A stretch of 60,435 bases of DNA from JBMNOU01 sp050943215 (GTDB lineage: Bacteria; Bacillota; Clostridia; Christensenellales; SZUA-584): the NCBI GenBank assembly GCA_050943215.1, contig JBMNOU010000005.1:1-60435 (forward strand), given 5' to 3'. The notes under the pieces are model-generated. The model was not told the origin of the DNA and searched no databases. It saw only the letters and a list, made by a program, of their open reading frames with translations. Every line of letters begins with the position of its first letter. Position 1 is the first letter of the stretch. Both the position numbers and the translations under genes were made by a program. Below are positions 8,272 through 17,356 of this stretch, piece after piece.

Positions 8272-8766
8272 TTAGTTGAGCATCAGCTGCATACCGGGGA
8301 GAACTTCATCATTTGGCCCCAGGCAGTTTTTTTCCCTTATACTGTTAACTGATATGTTGTGTTTCAGGGCAATGTCTTCGATGCTTTCCCCGGTGCGTAC
8401 GCAATACAGCTCACCCGATATTACGGGTATGCTCAGCTTGTCACCCGTACGGATCTTTCCAGCGTCTTCAATGTTATTTGTCCTTAGTATAATCTGCATA
8501 GTTACTCCATACTTTTTTGCGATGCCATAAAGCGTATCCGTCGGCAATACTGTATAAATCTCGTACTGCATGGCCGGCCGGTGCGCATCTGCACACCGGT
8601 TGCAATAGCACTTTTTAGGTATCTTAATCTCTTTGCATGAAAATATATCCTGTACGTCGGTAAAAGCATTCGCCCTGATGATCATGCAAATAGGTACGCG
8701 GTAGTATACACTCAGCATCTCGAGCCTGTCTGTACGCCTCATTTTATGGATAGTCAACATTTCCAT
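8272..8766 (-). CDS. Protein with three LysM repeats
   Basis: 164 residues. Two clear LysM peptidoglycan-binding repeats occupy about residues 69-115 (YTVLPTDTLYGIAKKYGV) and 118-164 (YCVRTGESIEDIALKHNI). A third, degenerate repeat occupies residues 5-50. A CYCNRCADAH segment (about 53-62) separates the first from the second and could bind a metal. No signal peptide is present. LysM proteins without signals are common in spore coat and cortex assembly (SafA-like), so a spore or mother-cell role is possible; this is inference. Start ATG has AGGAGG upstream. Confidence 0.8.
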   Translation of the reverse strand: MEMLTIHKMRRTDRLEMLSVYYRVPICMIIRANAFTDVQDIFSCKEIKIPKKCYCNRCADAHRPAMQYEIYTVLPTDTLYGIAKKYGVTMQIILRTNNIEDAGKIRTGDKLSIPVISGELYCVRTGESIEDIALKHNISVNSIREKNCLGPNDEVLPGMQLMLN

Positions 8767-8897
8767 CTCATGCCTCCTGATAAAAGAATATGCAGCCTAG
8801 ACTCTGTGATATACGTATCTTTTAATGAACCCTTTGCTCAAAATCGCATACGTTCTAAATCAAATGACCTTATGTATTTGGTCTGTTGATACCGCAA

Positions 8898-10058
8898 CTA
8901 TTTTTTACCGCGTTGCCATGCCACCAGCTCAGATGCCTTTATACACAGTCCCGTATCATGGCAATGTTGTTCGGTAAACCTGCCTTGCGCGTTGCCCGCA
9001 CCATGCCCGATCAGCATAAACGGAGCAGGCTGGGCGCCATGACCGCCGCTGTCCGAAAACGTATAATGGTCGGACACAATAACCGCGCTATAAGGGGGCT
9101 TAACATTATCAAAAAAAGGCCGGATAAAATACTCATCGATACACTCGATCGCCCGCGTCTTTTCAAGCGCAAGCCGCTCATGCGATAAGTCATCAAGCTC
9201 TTGTATGTGAATATATGCGTAATCGTATTCTTTTAAAGCCTCAATGGCATTCTTCCTTTTTACATTAAGAAACCCGGCAAAATCACTGTCCTTTTCTGTC
9301 GTTATGCAATCCGTTCCGGACAGCGCAGCAATACCGCGCATCAGCGTGGTTTCGGCAAGCACAACGCGTCTTCCTTCCGGCTGCTGGTCGAAGCTAGGTG
9401 CGTATGAAGCACCCCAGAACCAGATACCATTTGCAGCCGTTTCGTTGTTGCGCGACAAAACCGCGTAGGCTTTCCTCATCAGATCGTAAAAATCTTGGAT
9501 TATGCCTTCGCCTTTTATAAAATCCGAAACAGCGCCGCCTATCATATCGTGAGCTGGCATAAAATTCAGCTGCTGTGCCATTTGGGCGGCGCCTTCCATA
9601 ACGAGTATGTTGCGGAACGTATCCGTATTAATCAGTTTAAACGGCGGGCGGAAAACTTCATTGTTCAGCCTATCTACAAGCAGCCTTGCCTTCTCTGTTT
9701 CGATATCATGCGCACTATAACTTTGCATGATGCTATTATCAAAGCTGCTTCCTTCCAATGTAACTAGATTACATCTAATATAAAGATTATCGGGATGGAC
9801 GGTAATATCTGCACCGGCCGCTTCAATAACCGCCCGTCCCCTATACACCTCGGCCGGGTTGTAGCCCATTAAACTCATGTTTGCCACCGCGCTGCCTACC
9901 TCAAGACCGGATGGTATCGTCATGACTACTCCAGGTTTTGACTGTTTATAAAGTCCATCGAGACAAGGCGTAACCGCTGCCTCCATCGGAGTTTTGCCAT
10001 TAAGTTTTATCTGCGGCCTATCCGCGATCCCGTCAAGTACGATTGTAAATTGTTTCAT
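8898..10058 (-). CDS. apgM: 2,3-bisphosphoglycerate-independent phosphoglycerate mutase, archaeal type
   Basis: 386 residues of the alkaline phosphatase superfamily, COG3635 type. It interconverts 3- and 2-phosphoglycerate using two metal ions. Visible motifs are VLDGIADRP at the N-terminus (metal Asp), GLEVGSAVANMSLMGYNP, and the C-terminal metal group VSDHYTFSDSGGHGAQP. The same fold also covers cofactor-independent homoserine kinase-like and phosphonate enzymes, so exact substrate is not certain. The start ATG overlaps the stop of the upstream DUF362 gene by 4 bases, indicating translational coupling. Confidence 0.88.
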   Translation of the reverse strand: MKQFTIVLDGIADRPQIKLNGKTPMEAAVTPCLDGLYKQSKPGVVMTIPSGLEVGSAVANMSLMGYNPAEVYRGRAVIEAAGADITVHPDNLYIRCNLVTLEGSSFDNSIMQSYSAHDIETEKARLLVDRLNNEVFRPPFKLINTDTFRNILVMEGAAQMAQQLNFMPAHDMIGGAVSDFIKGEGIIQDFYDLMRKAYAVLSRNNETAANGIWFWGASYAPSFDQQPEGRRVVLAETTLMRGIAALSGTDCITTEKDSDFAGFLNVKRKNAIEALKEYDYAYIHIQELDDLSHERLALEKTRAIECIDEYFIRPFFDNVKPPYSAVIVSDHYTFSDSGGHGAQPAPFMLIGHGAGNAQGRFTEQHCHDTGLCIKASELVAWQRGKK

Positions 10059-11137
10059 ATCTTTCCCCTTATTTTTTTTAGTTCTTTCTCTATCTTATCA
10101 ATATCCGGGGGGCATCCTTTAATGCTGTAGTCAAAACTATCCGTACAGTTACCGCATCCGATATCGCCTTTCTTTCCCCTAAAATCCTGTCCAACACATA
10201 TTTTGATGTCTCCTAAACCCTGCGTCGTATCTAGCCTAAGAAGCGCGCTTATCAAATTCCCGTAGCACGCGCTGCAAGCCGATTGCTGAATGATATGCGA
10301 TTTGGCCGATTCTAGCGCCTTTATACGGGTGTGCAATACTGTCCGATTGGCACCGTTTAAATATACGATATCCGCATCTCTCACATTAGGGCTGCCCACA
10401 CCAATCTCCGCCGCCATTTTGAGATACCCAACATCATGGATATCGTAACCGAGAAGACCTGAGGCATATACATCAATCAGCACGCTGTCCATACCGGCAA
10501 TCATCGTATTCATACGCACCGGATTGCCGCCTTCCTCAAAGTGCGGATCGGTATAAATGCCATCCGCAATGGTCAAGGCGGGGCTTATCATTTTATTAAG
10601 ATATGCGATTGGTTTATGCAGCCCCATCGCATGGAACCGCCTTTTTTCCCTATCCGGTATCAGTCCTTTCATGTTCTTTAGCGCACATGTAAAATTTGTT
10701 TGGCAGTGTCCTTTTACAAGCGGAAGGTTTATCAGATAGTCCGTTTCAAGCGCGTGCTTTGATATATCGATATTCATGCCGCCGTATTCGCATGTAACAT
10801 GCTGATCCTTTTTAGCATCAACAAGCCGGATGCCATATTTTTTAGCCAATAAATCGTAACCGCAAGCTTTAAAAGCATTTCGCGTATCAACCGCAAGCCA
10901 GGAGCTTTCTATAATACAGATATCGCTATAATGCCTGTCTAAAAAATATTCGATAATGGCCTCGCAGGTTTTAGGATTCGTCGTCGCACCACTCTTCCAG
11001 CCTTTTGCCACGACCAGGTTGGGTTTAAGACCAATACGTGCGCCTTTATCGAGACCTTTCTCTGGTCCTATTGCCTCAAGCAGCAGCCGCGTCATCATTT
11101 TTGCGTCGTCGCCGTTCACAACATACAACCTGCCCAC
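10055..11137 (-). CDS. DUF362 iron-sulfur protein
   Basis: DUF362-domain protein, about 361 residues from a GTG at 11137. I chose this start because AAGGGGTGG lies 4 bases before it, while the longer frame to 11185 overlaps a TATAAT box. Family landmarks: KPNLV (residue 40 area), CEYGGMNIDISK, NLPLVKGHC, and a C-terminal Cys cluster (CSACYGN, then GCGNCTDSF and GCPPD) likely to hold an iron-sulfur cluster. The biochemical role of DUF362 is not established. Tight coupling (ATGA overlap) to apgM suggests a shared process. Confidence 0.82.
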   Translation of the reverse strand: MGRLYVVNGDDAKMMTRLLLEAIGPEKGLDKGARIGLKPNLVVAKGWKSGATTNPKTCEAIIEYFLDRHYSDICIIESSWLAVDTRNAFKACGYDLLAKKYGIRLVDAKKDQHVTCEYGGMNIDISKHALETDYLINLPLVKGHCQTNFTCALKNMKGLIPDREKRRFHAMGLHKPIAYLNKMISPALTIADGIYTDPHFEEGGNPVRMNTMIAGMDSVLIDVYASGLLGYDIHDVGYLKMAAEIGVGSPNVRDADIVYLNGANRTVLHTRIKALESAKSHIIQQSACSACYGNLISALLRLDTTQGLGDIKICVGQDFRGKKGDIGCGNCTDSFDYSIKGCPPDIDKIEKELKKIRGKI

Positions 11138-11204
11138 TCTACCACCCCTTTCTTTATAACGCATTATAACATGGGTCAAATCCATCTGAAAGTCTCAATA
11201 TGAA

Positions 11205-11230
11205 AAAACGCCAGAGTGCTCCGGCGTTTT
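11205..11230 (-). terminator. Hairpin terminator in intergenic region
   Basis: AAAACGCC and GGCGTTTT are perfect 8-base arms around a 10-base loop, with A-run and T-run on either side. It can work in both directions. It would end transcripts from the decayed gene at 11455-11695, and lies just upstream of the DUF362 promoter. Confidence 0.55.
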
Positions 11231-11454
11231 ATATCTTCCAATAACTGTTTGTAAGACACATTCTTTTATTGCTATAGACCTCAACCGTGTTTATATCAAC
11301 GTAGGTAAAACGGAATTTCTCTTTGCTCTAACCATAGCCGTCTTTAAGATGTATATTGCACTTGGAAATACTATAATACTCAAAATCTAAATTACCATAT
11401 CCGGGTATATCACAATAGTTCCAAAGCTTGATGGTGTATCGACTCATTTACTTG
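11231..11454. other. Intergenic, no gene seen
   Basis: About 225 bases between the terminator and the decayed fragment. With the DUF362 upstream region, the gene-free stretch is slightly over 300 bases. No convincing frame or RNA element seen. Confidence 0.5.
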
Positions 11455-11695
11455 CTACAGCATCTGCATCGAATCTTTGTAGTCTACTAAAATTCTTTCA
11501 ATATCTTTTTGGCCAAATATGTTCGTTGTTTTGAAACATGATTTTCGCATGCCTGTAATCTGCTCCCAATATCATATAGGGAGCGTCCCTGTAATCACCT
11601 AAATTTAAAAAAACTGCTGCGGCTTCATCAAACCAGCCGGCCCATATGTATTTTCTCAATTCCTGATAATCCTTATAAAAAGTCAGAATACCCAA
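11455..11695 (-). pseudogene. Frameshifted fragment of a repeat protein with YxDA/YKDS motifs
   Basis: The first frame (11498-11695) gives about 65 residues from a TTG, with AAAVFLNLGDYRDAPYMI and a following Y-x-x-A-K helix. Just before its stop, a neighbouring frame continues with IFGQKDIERILVDYKDSMQM and ends at 11455. Both pieces carry the LxxY(R/K)D(A/S) pattern of TPR-like repeats found in many clostridial zinc-ribbon and TPR proteins, so the two frames join into two repeats of one protein. It is short, lacks a clear upstream N-terminus, and is most likely a remnant. Confidence 0.55.
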
Positions 11696-11994
11696 AAGGC
11701 AATCCCTCAGTATTCTCTTTCACAATATAATAATTCGCTACAATATATTCTGCCGGCGATTGTTTCACGACGGCAAATCAAATTCCGCAATATATTCTCT
11801 CACCATAATAGCAAAAAACATGCACAATACTTTCGCAAATATCAAATACCTATTGAGTGACAGCTAAGATTAGCACAGCTGATAATGAACTTCTTCTCAT
11901 AACCTGCCGCTCTATCCATTTATTCCCCTTATTGATAGTATAAAGGATATTACCAATGACGAACATCAAATTCAGCCAATCAAAGAGGTAAAAC

Positions 11995-12318
11995 TTATGT
12001 TCTTTTTTTTCTTGGCTTTACCGTTAGCTCACGCATCGTAACTCCATTGACATAGACTTTAACTAAATAGTTTTTATCCGCAAGCAGCGGACCGAAAATA
12101 AACTCGCCATCATCATCGGTAAACGTATGCGCAATGGGCTCACAATTTTGCTCTTCACGCAAAAACAGACGGATAACGGCATCCTTTATTCTTTTTCCAT
12201 CTGCATCGTATACAGTTCCATGAACAATGCTTCTTACTTCCTCCGGTATTGTAATGACGGCTTCAATCCTTTCATTTTTTCCGGGCGTAAAAGCGAATTT
12301 CATCGGATATAGCGGCAT
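11995..12318 (-). CDS. Small carboxypeptidase-regulatory-like beta-sandwich protein
   Basis: 107 residues. The centre (about 28-95) has the pattern of a carboxypeptidase regulatory-like / CNA-B-type Ig fold: VHGTVYDADGKRIKDAVIRL, then FTDDDGEFIFGPL and YLVKVYVNG. No signal peptide or membrane segment. Small proteins of this type occur widely in Clostridia next to LysM or envelope genes; function unknown. The basic C-terminus (KPRKKRT) is notable. Start ATG has GGGAGGATAAATC. Confidence 0.65.
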   Translation of the reverse strand: MPLYPMKFAFTPGKNERIEAVITIPEEVRSIVHGTVYDADGKRIKDAVIRLFLREEQNCEPIAHTFTDDDGEFIFGPLLADKNYLVKVYVNGVTMRELTVKPRKKRT

Positions 12319-12485
12319 GATTTATCCTCCCTATTTATCACAATATATTCAGGGTTTTTACAAAAATGTGCTGTCTTAATAATATTCTTAATATGCCAAA
12401 TATGTCTGTTCCCAGATAAAACAGGTTTAGGCAAAGCCTAACCCCAAAGCTGATATAACTTAAAAAAACAGATTTTTTTAGAAAG

Positions 12486-12510
12486 CCCAATAGCCAAATT
12501 GGCTAGCTTT
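12486..12510 (-). terminator. Possible terminator downstream of the zinc-ribbon gene
   Basis: TAGCCAA (12491-12497) and TTGGCTA (12499-12505) are perfect arms around one base; flanking AAAGC and GCTTT can extend the pairing. No strong T-run follows on the minus strand, so termination is uncertain. Confidence 0.35.
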
Positions 12511-12545
12511 TAGGACGATTAAAAAGCGCCTTTTATTTGTTCATA

Positions 12546-13928
12546 TCATAGACCAGCGGATTCGTAGACGTTAACATTTGAAATAAGGTAATAATTTCCT
12601 GAGTTGCCTTCATATAGCATCACTTGCTCGATCAAATACCCGTTGTAATCGATATAGTAGTATAAATTCACTTCATAAGTGTTATCATTATATTTATATG
12701 GTTCAATGTAAATATAAGCGTGATTATTGCCAAAAATATAATTAAATATATAATTTTCTATTATCTCCATCGTATTATAATCCGAACAAATGCATTCGAC
12801 CGTGCCATCAGGGCTCAAAATCAGCTTATAGAAATAATTCGGCGTGATATCGCTGTATTCGTCAACTATGATCTCACGTTTGGCCTCATCGGTACGAACA
12901 TATACCCACATGCAGCTTGTCAACGTTGTCTCAAACTCTTTCTGAGATTTCCACTCCATTGGGTCATGGTCACTTGTTTCAAACACAGACGCACTCTGTG
13001 GCACATATACGTTGTAACTAGAAATTTGGACAATGTCATCCGTATAAGGATCAAACAAGGCCAGGCCTTCAACAAGGTTGCCGTCAACGTCAATAATCAG
13101 CATAATGACAGCATCATATATCGCACCGTTATATGCCGTCTGTATCCCCGTGTCCCAGCAAGCGGCATAAGTACCTCCAATATCCTGTGTCCAATAAGTA
13201 TGGCTCATTTCATTCAGCACGCAATAATCAATCGCACTCAACTCGGAATATACCAGAGAATAATCCAGACTAAAGCTATATTTAGAAATAACGGACGGAT
13301 CTTTATTTCCGATATCGACATAACCGCCGTTAAAGGACGTTGCATTAGGGTTGCCTTGCGGTTCTAGATATGTCCAAACCGTTGATATCAAAGCCAATTC
13401 AAACTCTTCAATATTATTGAATGTCTGGATGGTATGGCTGACATCGTAATAGCTTAGCTGTACAAAATCAAACGGTAAATCGAGTATCGCCTCTGTCGGC
13501 GCCGGTGTTGGCGAGGGTACCGGGGGTTGTGTCGGTTCAAGCTGGTCTGTACCGCTTACAACAGAAGATTGTAAAAGCGACTCATAAACGTCAGCAAAAT
13601 TCTCAGGTTCAGCTTTTGAAGGAGAAAAAACTTTTAGGTAGACGAATACGATAGCCGCTATGGCAATAACGGATAAGGCGCATACTAGTACAATAAGCCC
13701 GATTTTTTGGGGTTTATTCGGGGCAGATACTATTGGGGCAGTCCCGCCGTAGGTCGGGAAATACCCCGGTTGAGGGGGATGCTGCCGGACACTCTCTGCT
13801 TGGCGATTGTCTTTAGGACCTTGCTGATATTGTATCTGTTGGGTGCAATCTTCAGTTACCCGGTGCCCACACGCTGTGCAAAATGCGGAGCCCTTAAGTA
13901 TGCTTGCTCCACAGTTTTTACATAACAT
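12546..13928 (-). CDS. Zinc-ribbon, single-pass membrane protein with duplicated extracellular domain
   Basis: 460 residues. N-terminal zinc ribbon CKNCGASI...CTACG (3-20), a Gln/Pro-rich linker, one membrane helix (about 76-98), a Pro-rich stalk (PTQPPVPSPTPAPTEA), then a long outside region. That region contains a tandem repeat: FELALISTVWTYL near residue 178 matches FETTLTSCMWVYV near 335, and IDVDGNLVEGLALF matches IDYNGYLIEQVMLY, each followed by a YNVYV or NVNVY strand. Function unknown; the layout (cytosolic ribbon, TM, external domain) is common in Firmicutes envelope proteins. The next gene upstream has the same layout. RBS AGGAGG before the ATG at 13928. Confidence 0.7.
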   Translation of the reverse strand: MLCKNCGASILKGSAFCTACGHRVTEDCTQQIQYQQGPKDNRQAESVRQHPPQPGYFPTYGGTAPIVSAPNKPQKIGLIVLVCALSVIAIAAIVFVYLKVFSPSKAEPENFADVYESLLQSSVVSGTDQLEPTQPPVPSPTPAPTEAILDLPFDFVQLSYYDVSHTIQTFNNIEEFELALISTVWTYLEPQGNPNATSFNGGYVDIGNKDPSVISKYSFSLDYSLVYSELSAIDYCVLNEMSHTYWTQDIGGTYAACWDTGIQTAYNGAIYDAVIMLIIDVDGNLVEGLALFDPYTDDIVQISSYNVYVPQSASVFETSDHDPMEWKSQKEFETTLTSCMWVYVRTDEAKREIIVDEYSDITPNYFYKLILSPDGTVECICSDYNTMEIIENYIFNYIFGNNHAYIYIEPYKYNDNTYEVNLYYYIDYNGYLIEQVMLYEGNSGNYYLISNVNVYESAGL

Positions 13929-14039
13929 ATTAGTCCTCCTAATGTTAATTCTAAAGTCTCAATAATCGGCTCTCTTCGAACCCCAAATGAGTTTAACTTA
14001 ATATTTTCTGCCACATATTATGAATGCTTTAATTGCCGG

Positions 14040-15011
14040 TTATTCCTTAAATGAAATTATGTCTGAAATTTTATCGATAAATTGTTGCCTTTCAGAGTTT
14101 GTGTATAAAAGTACTTTTGGTTCTTCATCAAGACCATAGAACGTAATGACCACAAAATCACCGTATGCCTGCCGATCCGCCAAATTTTTCGCGTCCATTA
14201 TGATGCCATCGCCTTTATTACTGTTAACAACCGTTACATTTGACCGGAGCACATCACAATAAAAAGCCGCTGATCCGTCAGTGCCCAGATAAAGTGTATG
14301 ATTATCTATGATCATATCCGCACCAATAAGCGCAGTGTTAATTCCTTCAACGTCATTGATACCGTTTAAAGAGATTTGTTTGTCTCCAACAACTATCTTA
14401 ACATTATTTGCATCCGATAGCGCTTCCTTTGCATCCGATAGCGCGCCTAATATTTTATCCTCGCCCGAAGTTCTGTTAATAGCCCCGTTAAGCTCTTCTA
14501 AAGCTGCTTTGGCGATGATAGCATCTTTTCTCATGGCCATCATCCAATTTTCTATGTTCTTTTTTGCACCATCCGTATATCCGCCCGAATAATCTCGTTT
14601 TACATCAGTATCAATACCTTTCAACGTTTCAGCGGCATATGCAATCCTACCGAAAGGAAGGTTTAATTGGATGCTTGCTAAAAAATCAAACACCCCACCC
14701 TGTATGGCGCTACAACATTCAATCGCAATATTGAGATCCTTTTTAAAATCGTTATATGAAGAGTATAAATGGGCACTATTAATAATTTTATCCGTGCAGT
14801 ATGCAGCAGTTAAATAGTTCTTAGCTGCAGTGCCGATATAACTTTGCCTAGATGGCAAAATAAAAAAGAGCACGGCACATGCAACAATGATTATAGCAAG
14901 TGATATACATAAAAAAGCTATAGTCCTATGTTTCCTTGGCCTGCTTAAAATATTTCCGCAAACAATGCAGATATTGCCGTTTGAACGGCCTCCACAGTTT
15001 GGGCAAACCAT
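14040..15011 (-). CDS. Zinc-ribbon, single-pass membrane protein of unknown function
   Basis: 323 residues. N-terminal zinc ribbon CPNCGGRS...CIVCG (3-19), a basic stretch (RPRKHRT), one membrane helix (about 30-52), and a mostly helical external domain (55-200) followed by a beta-rich C-terminal part (200-323) that resembles no family I know by eye. Transcribed just before the zinc-ribbon gene at 12546, with about 110 bases between. GGGAGGTG lies 5 bases before the ATG at 15011. The two genes may form one system at the envelope, but there is no direct evidence. Confidence 0.65.
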   Translation of the reverse strand: MVCPNCGGRSNGNICIVCGNILSRPRKHRTIAFLCISLAIIIVACAVLFFILPSRQSYIGTAAKNYLTAAYCTDKIINSAHLYSSYNDFKKDLNIAIECCSAIQGGVFDFLASIQLNLPFGRIAYAAETLKGIDTDVKRDYSGGYTDGAKKNIENWMMAMRKDAIIAKAALEELNGAINRTSGEDKILGALSDAKEALSDANNVKIVVGDKQISLNGINDVEGINTALIGADMIIDNHTLYLGTDGSAAFYCDVLRSNVTVVNSNKGDGIIMDAKNLADRQAYGDFVVITFYGLDEEPKVLLYTNSERQQFIDKISDIISFKE

Positions 15012-15298
15012 ACTACACCTCCCAGTAAATTATATCCATTATATACTGTCATTCTATCTTATTCACCTTAGCAATGCAATATATACCGTGACTACAATTT
15101 AGTCCTATATTATGGGATATGACGGTAATGGTGCTCACAATTTGCTTCATATTGAATGCAAGTTTTTGAGCATATTTAACAAATCGCGTTACCAAAGACA
15201 TGCCCTGCTTAGAATTGACGTTAATACGTTTATAGATTTGGAAAAATACGGGCATGTAAATAAGCCAAAATGTATTCTGGCTTGGTTTGCCTAAAAAT

Positions 15299-15829
15299 TC
15301 AGTCCTTCATTAACAATCGTCTGATGTTGTTGAAATAATACGCGGTCACTTTTGTAAACACAAAATCATAAACAACAAAAGCAATCTCCGCGAGAATAAT
15401 CAGCACCCAAAAAGTGATACCCGAATCGAGCACATCTTTAGTGATGACTTCTTTTGCGAGAAGATACATTAGCGCCAGCGCTATATTAAAATACAATAGT
15501 TTCAGTACATATCCAACGACCTTATCTTTTATACGTTTCTGGATAAAATACTTGCCAATACCATAATGCCCGAAAAACAATACGTAAGGAATAACCCTTA
15601 TGATATCTGGCATTAAAAGTAGAGACAGCAATGAAACAGTAACAAACATTAGAAAAGCCAGCCCGATCTCTTCTTCTAATACCAGCCCCATGATAAAAAT
15701 AGAACTTAAAAAATACATCGTAATGCGCATAGTGGGCAGCACGGATGCAAGATATAGAAACAACAGCGACATCGATGCGAACATCGCCGTTAGGCTTACC
15801 CGGTGTGCGGTTCGTTTAAATCGTGGCAT
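15299..15829 (-). CDS. Predicted multi-span membrane protein
   Basis: 176 residues with five or six membrane helices. It begins with a basic stretch (MPRFKRTAHR), then VSLTAMFASMSLLFLYLAS, a pattern often seen in small ECF substrate-component-like and related proteins, with the polar segment GKYFIQKRIKDK near the middle. I cannot assign a ligand or function. Start ATG 15829 has GGAGGATTTTT. It stands alone, transcribed on the minus strand about 60 bases before the J-domain gene ends. Confidence 0.6.
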   Translation of the reverse strand: MPRFKRTAHRVSLTAMFASMSLLFLYLASVLPTMRITMYFLSSIFIMGLVLEEEIGLAFLMFVTVSLLSLLLMPDIIRVIPYVLFFGHYGIGKYFIQKRIKDKVVGYVLKLLYFNIALALMYLLAKEVITKDVLDSGITFWVLIILAEIAFVVYDFVFTKVTAYYFNNIRRLLMKD

Positions 15830-15891
15830 AAAAATCCTCCACCCCTGTAAATATTTTTAATGTTCATTCGTTTTTAGCCTGTAGTATTAAC

Positions 15892-16503
15892 CTAGCAGCA
15901 GGCAATGCAGTCTCCGCCAAAACATTCGCAGCAGCAGTCTGCGCATAGCAGTCCGCTGCAGATACTGCAAACGTCCATACCGCCTCCATATCCTTGTCTG
16001 CCGTAAAATGTCTGCCCATACCCCGAGGCGCTCCTGTTTAAAGTGTTATAGGCATTCGCATATTCCGGATTGCCGGGGTTCATACTATTCGCCGTCGCAA
16101 AATGCTGCCGTGCGCCGTCGTACCAGCCTTTTTTAAGAAGGACCATACCTTTTAAGTAATGCCACTCTGCATCCCTGCTTCCAATCGCATCAAGCATGGC
16201 ATCAGCCCGAGTCAAATCGCCCATTTGTACCGCGCGGCGGATGTCCGCATAACGAGCCGAACCCGAATAAGAAGACGAACCTGAGAAATGAGAATCCGTA
16301 CCGGAATAGCCGCCAGCCTGACGCTCCTGTTGAATCGTCGCGTAAGCCTCGTTGATTGCTTTGAGCTTTTCGCTTGCCAGGTCTTCAAGATCATGCCCCT
16401 TATATCTGTCCGGATGATATTTTTTAGCAAGGTTCCTGTACGCGGTTTTTATCTCTGCGTCAGATGCGGACGGGCTAACCCCCAATACTTTATACGGATC
16501 CAT
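15892..16503 (-). CDS. J-domain protein with cysteine-rich C-terminus
   Basis: 203 residues. Residues 1-65 are a J domain with the HPD signature at 30-32, expected to stimulate an Hsp70 ATPase. A Gly/Ser-rich linker and a TPR-like pair of helices (about 95-145) follow. The C-terminus is unusually rich in cysteine (CSICSGLLCADCCCECFGG, then DCIACC), a likely metal-binding tail. It is not DnaJ itself: it lacks the zinc-finger repeats and substrate domain. It overlaps the upstream DUF5685 gene by 14 bases, and this pairing is recurrent in Clostridia. Confidence 0.85.
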   Translation of the reverse strand: MDPYKVLGVSPSASDAEIKTAYRNLAKKYHPDRYKGHDLEDLASEKLKAINEAYATIQQERQAGGYSGTDSHFSGSSSYSGSARYADIRRAVQMGDLTRADAMLDAIGSRDAEWHYLKGMVLLKKGWYDGARQHFATANSMNPGNPEYANAYNTLNRSASGYGQTFYGRQGYGGGMDVCSICSGLLCADCCCECFGGDCIACC

Positions 16504-17356
16504 TCACTTCCCCTTTCAAAATGTCTTCTGTTTTTTTTGCAAGGCCAAGATACATAATATTATCAAGAAGCGGCTTGTCCCTTGTTATATTAAGCAATTC
16601 ATACGCTTTGCATGCTTCGGCCAACGTAAATTTAAGGTTGAACGCCGCCTCATCACGTATTTCTTCTTTCAGGTTGGCAACATCGCTGAATTTTCTCTGT
16701 AAATAAACATTATAGCGGTGCACCTTATGATCTTTTATCAAATCGTCAACAGCGTCAGCAATATAAATCCACCGTCCTAGATTATACCCTAAATGCCACA
16801 GTGCTTTTTTTGCCATATTGTCGATAAAACGATATGGTGCCAAAGAAAAAACTGCTGCAAGAAGATGTCCAAACTCCGATGCTACTGCGTCAACGCTATC
16901 ACTTTTCCGCATCTCTAGATCGTGCAGATTGGCAATTCTCCGGTCGAATTCCGCAGCAAGATCTGGGGTGTCTTTTGCTGCACGCTTCAGCACGCCTTTA
17001 TATAAAAGAGCCAGTGTATGGGCAGATACTTTGTAATCATCCGCAGCGGTGTCTTTGATTTTTCCGTAACCCAAAAGCACATTTACAGTAGCCGCATAGG
17101 CAGATTCTTTAGAACGAACAACAGTCTTTTTTTTAAATGGACTCGCAATGCATCTTTCCCTTTTCACTTCCGGAACTTCATCGCTCATCGAGGAAAGAAG
17201 CAATGACAAAACAGCGCAATCGTAGTTTAACATAAATCTTGCGGCATGTGTATATTTTTCTTTTATCGACTTGCATAACCCGCAATAGTATCCTCTGAAA
17301 GCCTCATATTCTTTCATCTTTAGCTCAGGCTTGAGAGGCTGCACATATCCAAACAT
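16490..17356 (-). CDS. DUF5685 family protein
   Basis: 288 residues from ATG 17356; AGGAG lies 7 bases before it, so the in-frame ATG at 17371 is less likely. The N-terminus carries the family pattern MFGYVQPLKPELK, then FRGYYCGLCKS, whose cysteines and similar ones further on (NYDC, RC) may bind metal. The rest is helical. A WHLGYNLGRWIYIADAVDD segment around 190 resembles helical prenyl-chain or squalene/phytoene-like folds, with an Asp-rich DAVDDL. Function not known. It is translationally coupled to the J-domain gene. Confidence 0.8.
   Translation of the reverse strand: MFGYVQPLKPELKMKEYEAFRGYYCGLCKSIKEKYTHAARFMLNYDCAVLSLLLSSMSDEVPEVKRERCIASPFKKKTVVRSKESAYAATVNVLLGYGKIKDTAADDYKVSAHTLALLYKGVLKRAAKDTPDLAAEFDRRIANLHDLEMRKSDSVDAVASEFGHLLAAVFSLAPYRFIDNMAKKALWHLGYNLGRWIYIADAVDDLIKDHKVHRYNVYLQRKFSDVANLKEEIRDEAAFNLKFTLAEACKAYELLNITRDKPLLDNIMYLGLAKKTEDILKGEVNGSV

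Noticed and set aside
12720..13367. Plus-strand frame of 215 codons
   Set aside because: Antisense to the zinc-ribbon membrane protein gene, which has a strong ribosome site and clear domains.
15049..15255. Minus-strand 68-codon frame between two membrane protein genes
   Set aside because: No ribosome site, no family pattern, and composition like non-coding DNA.
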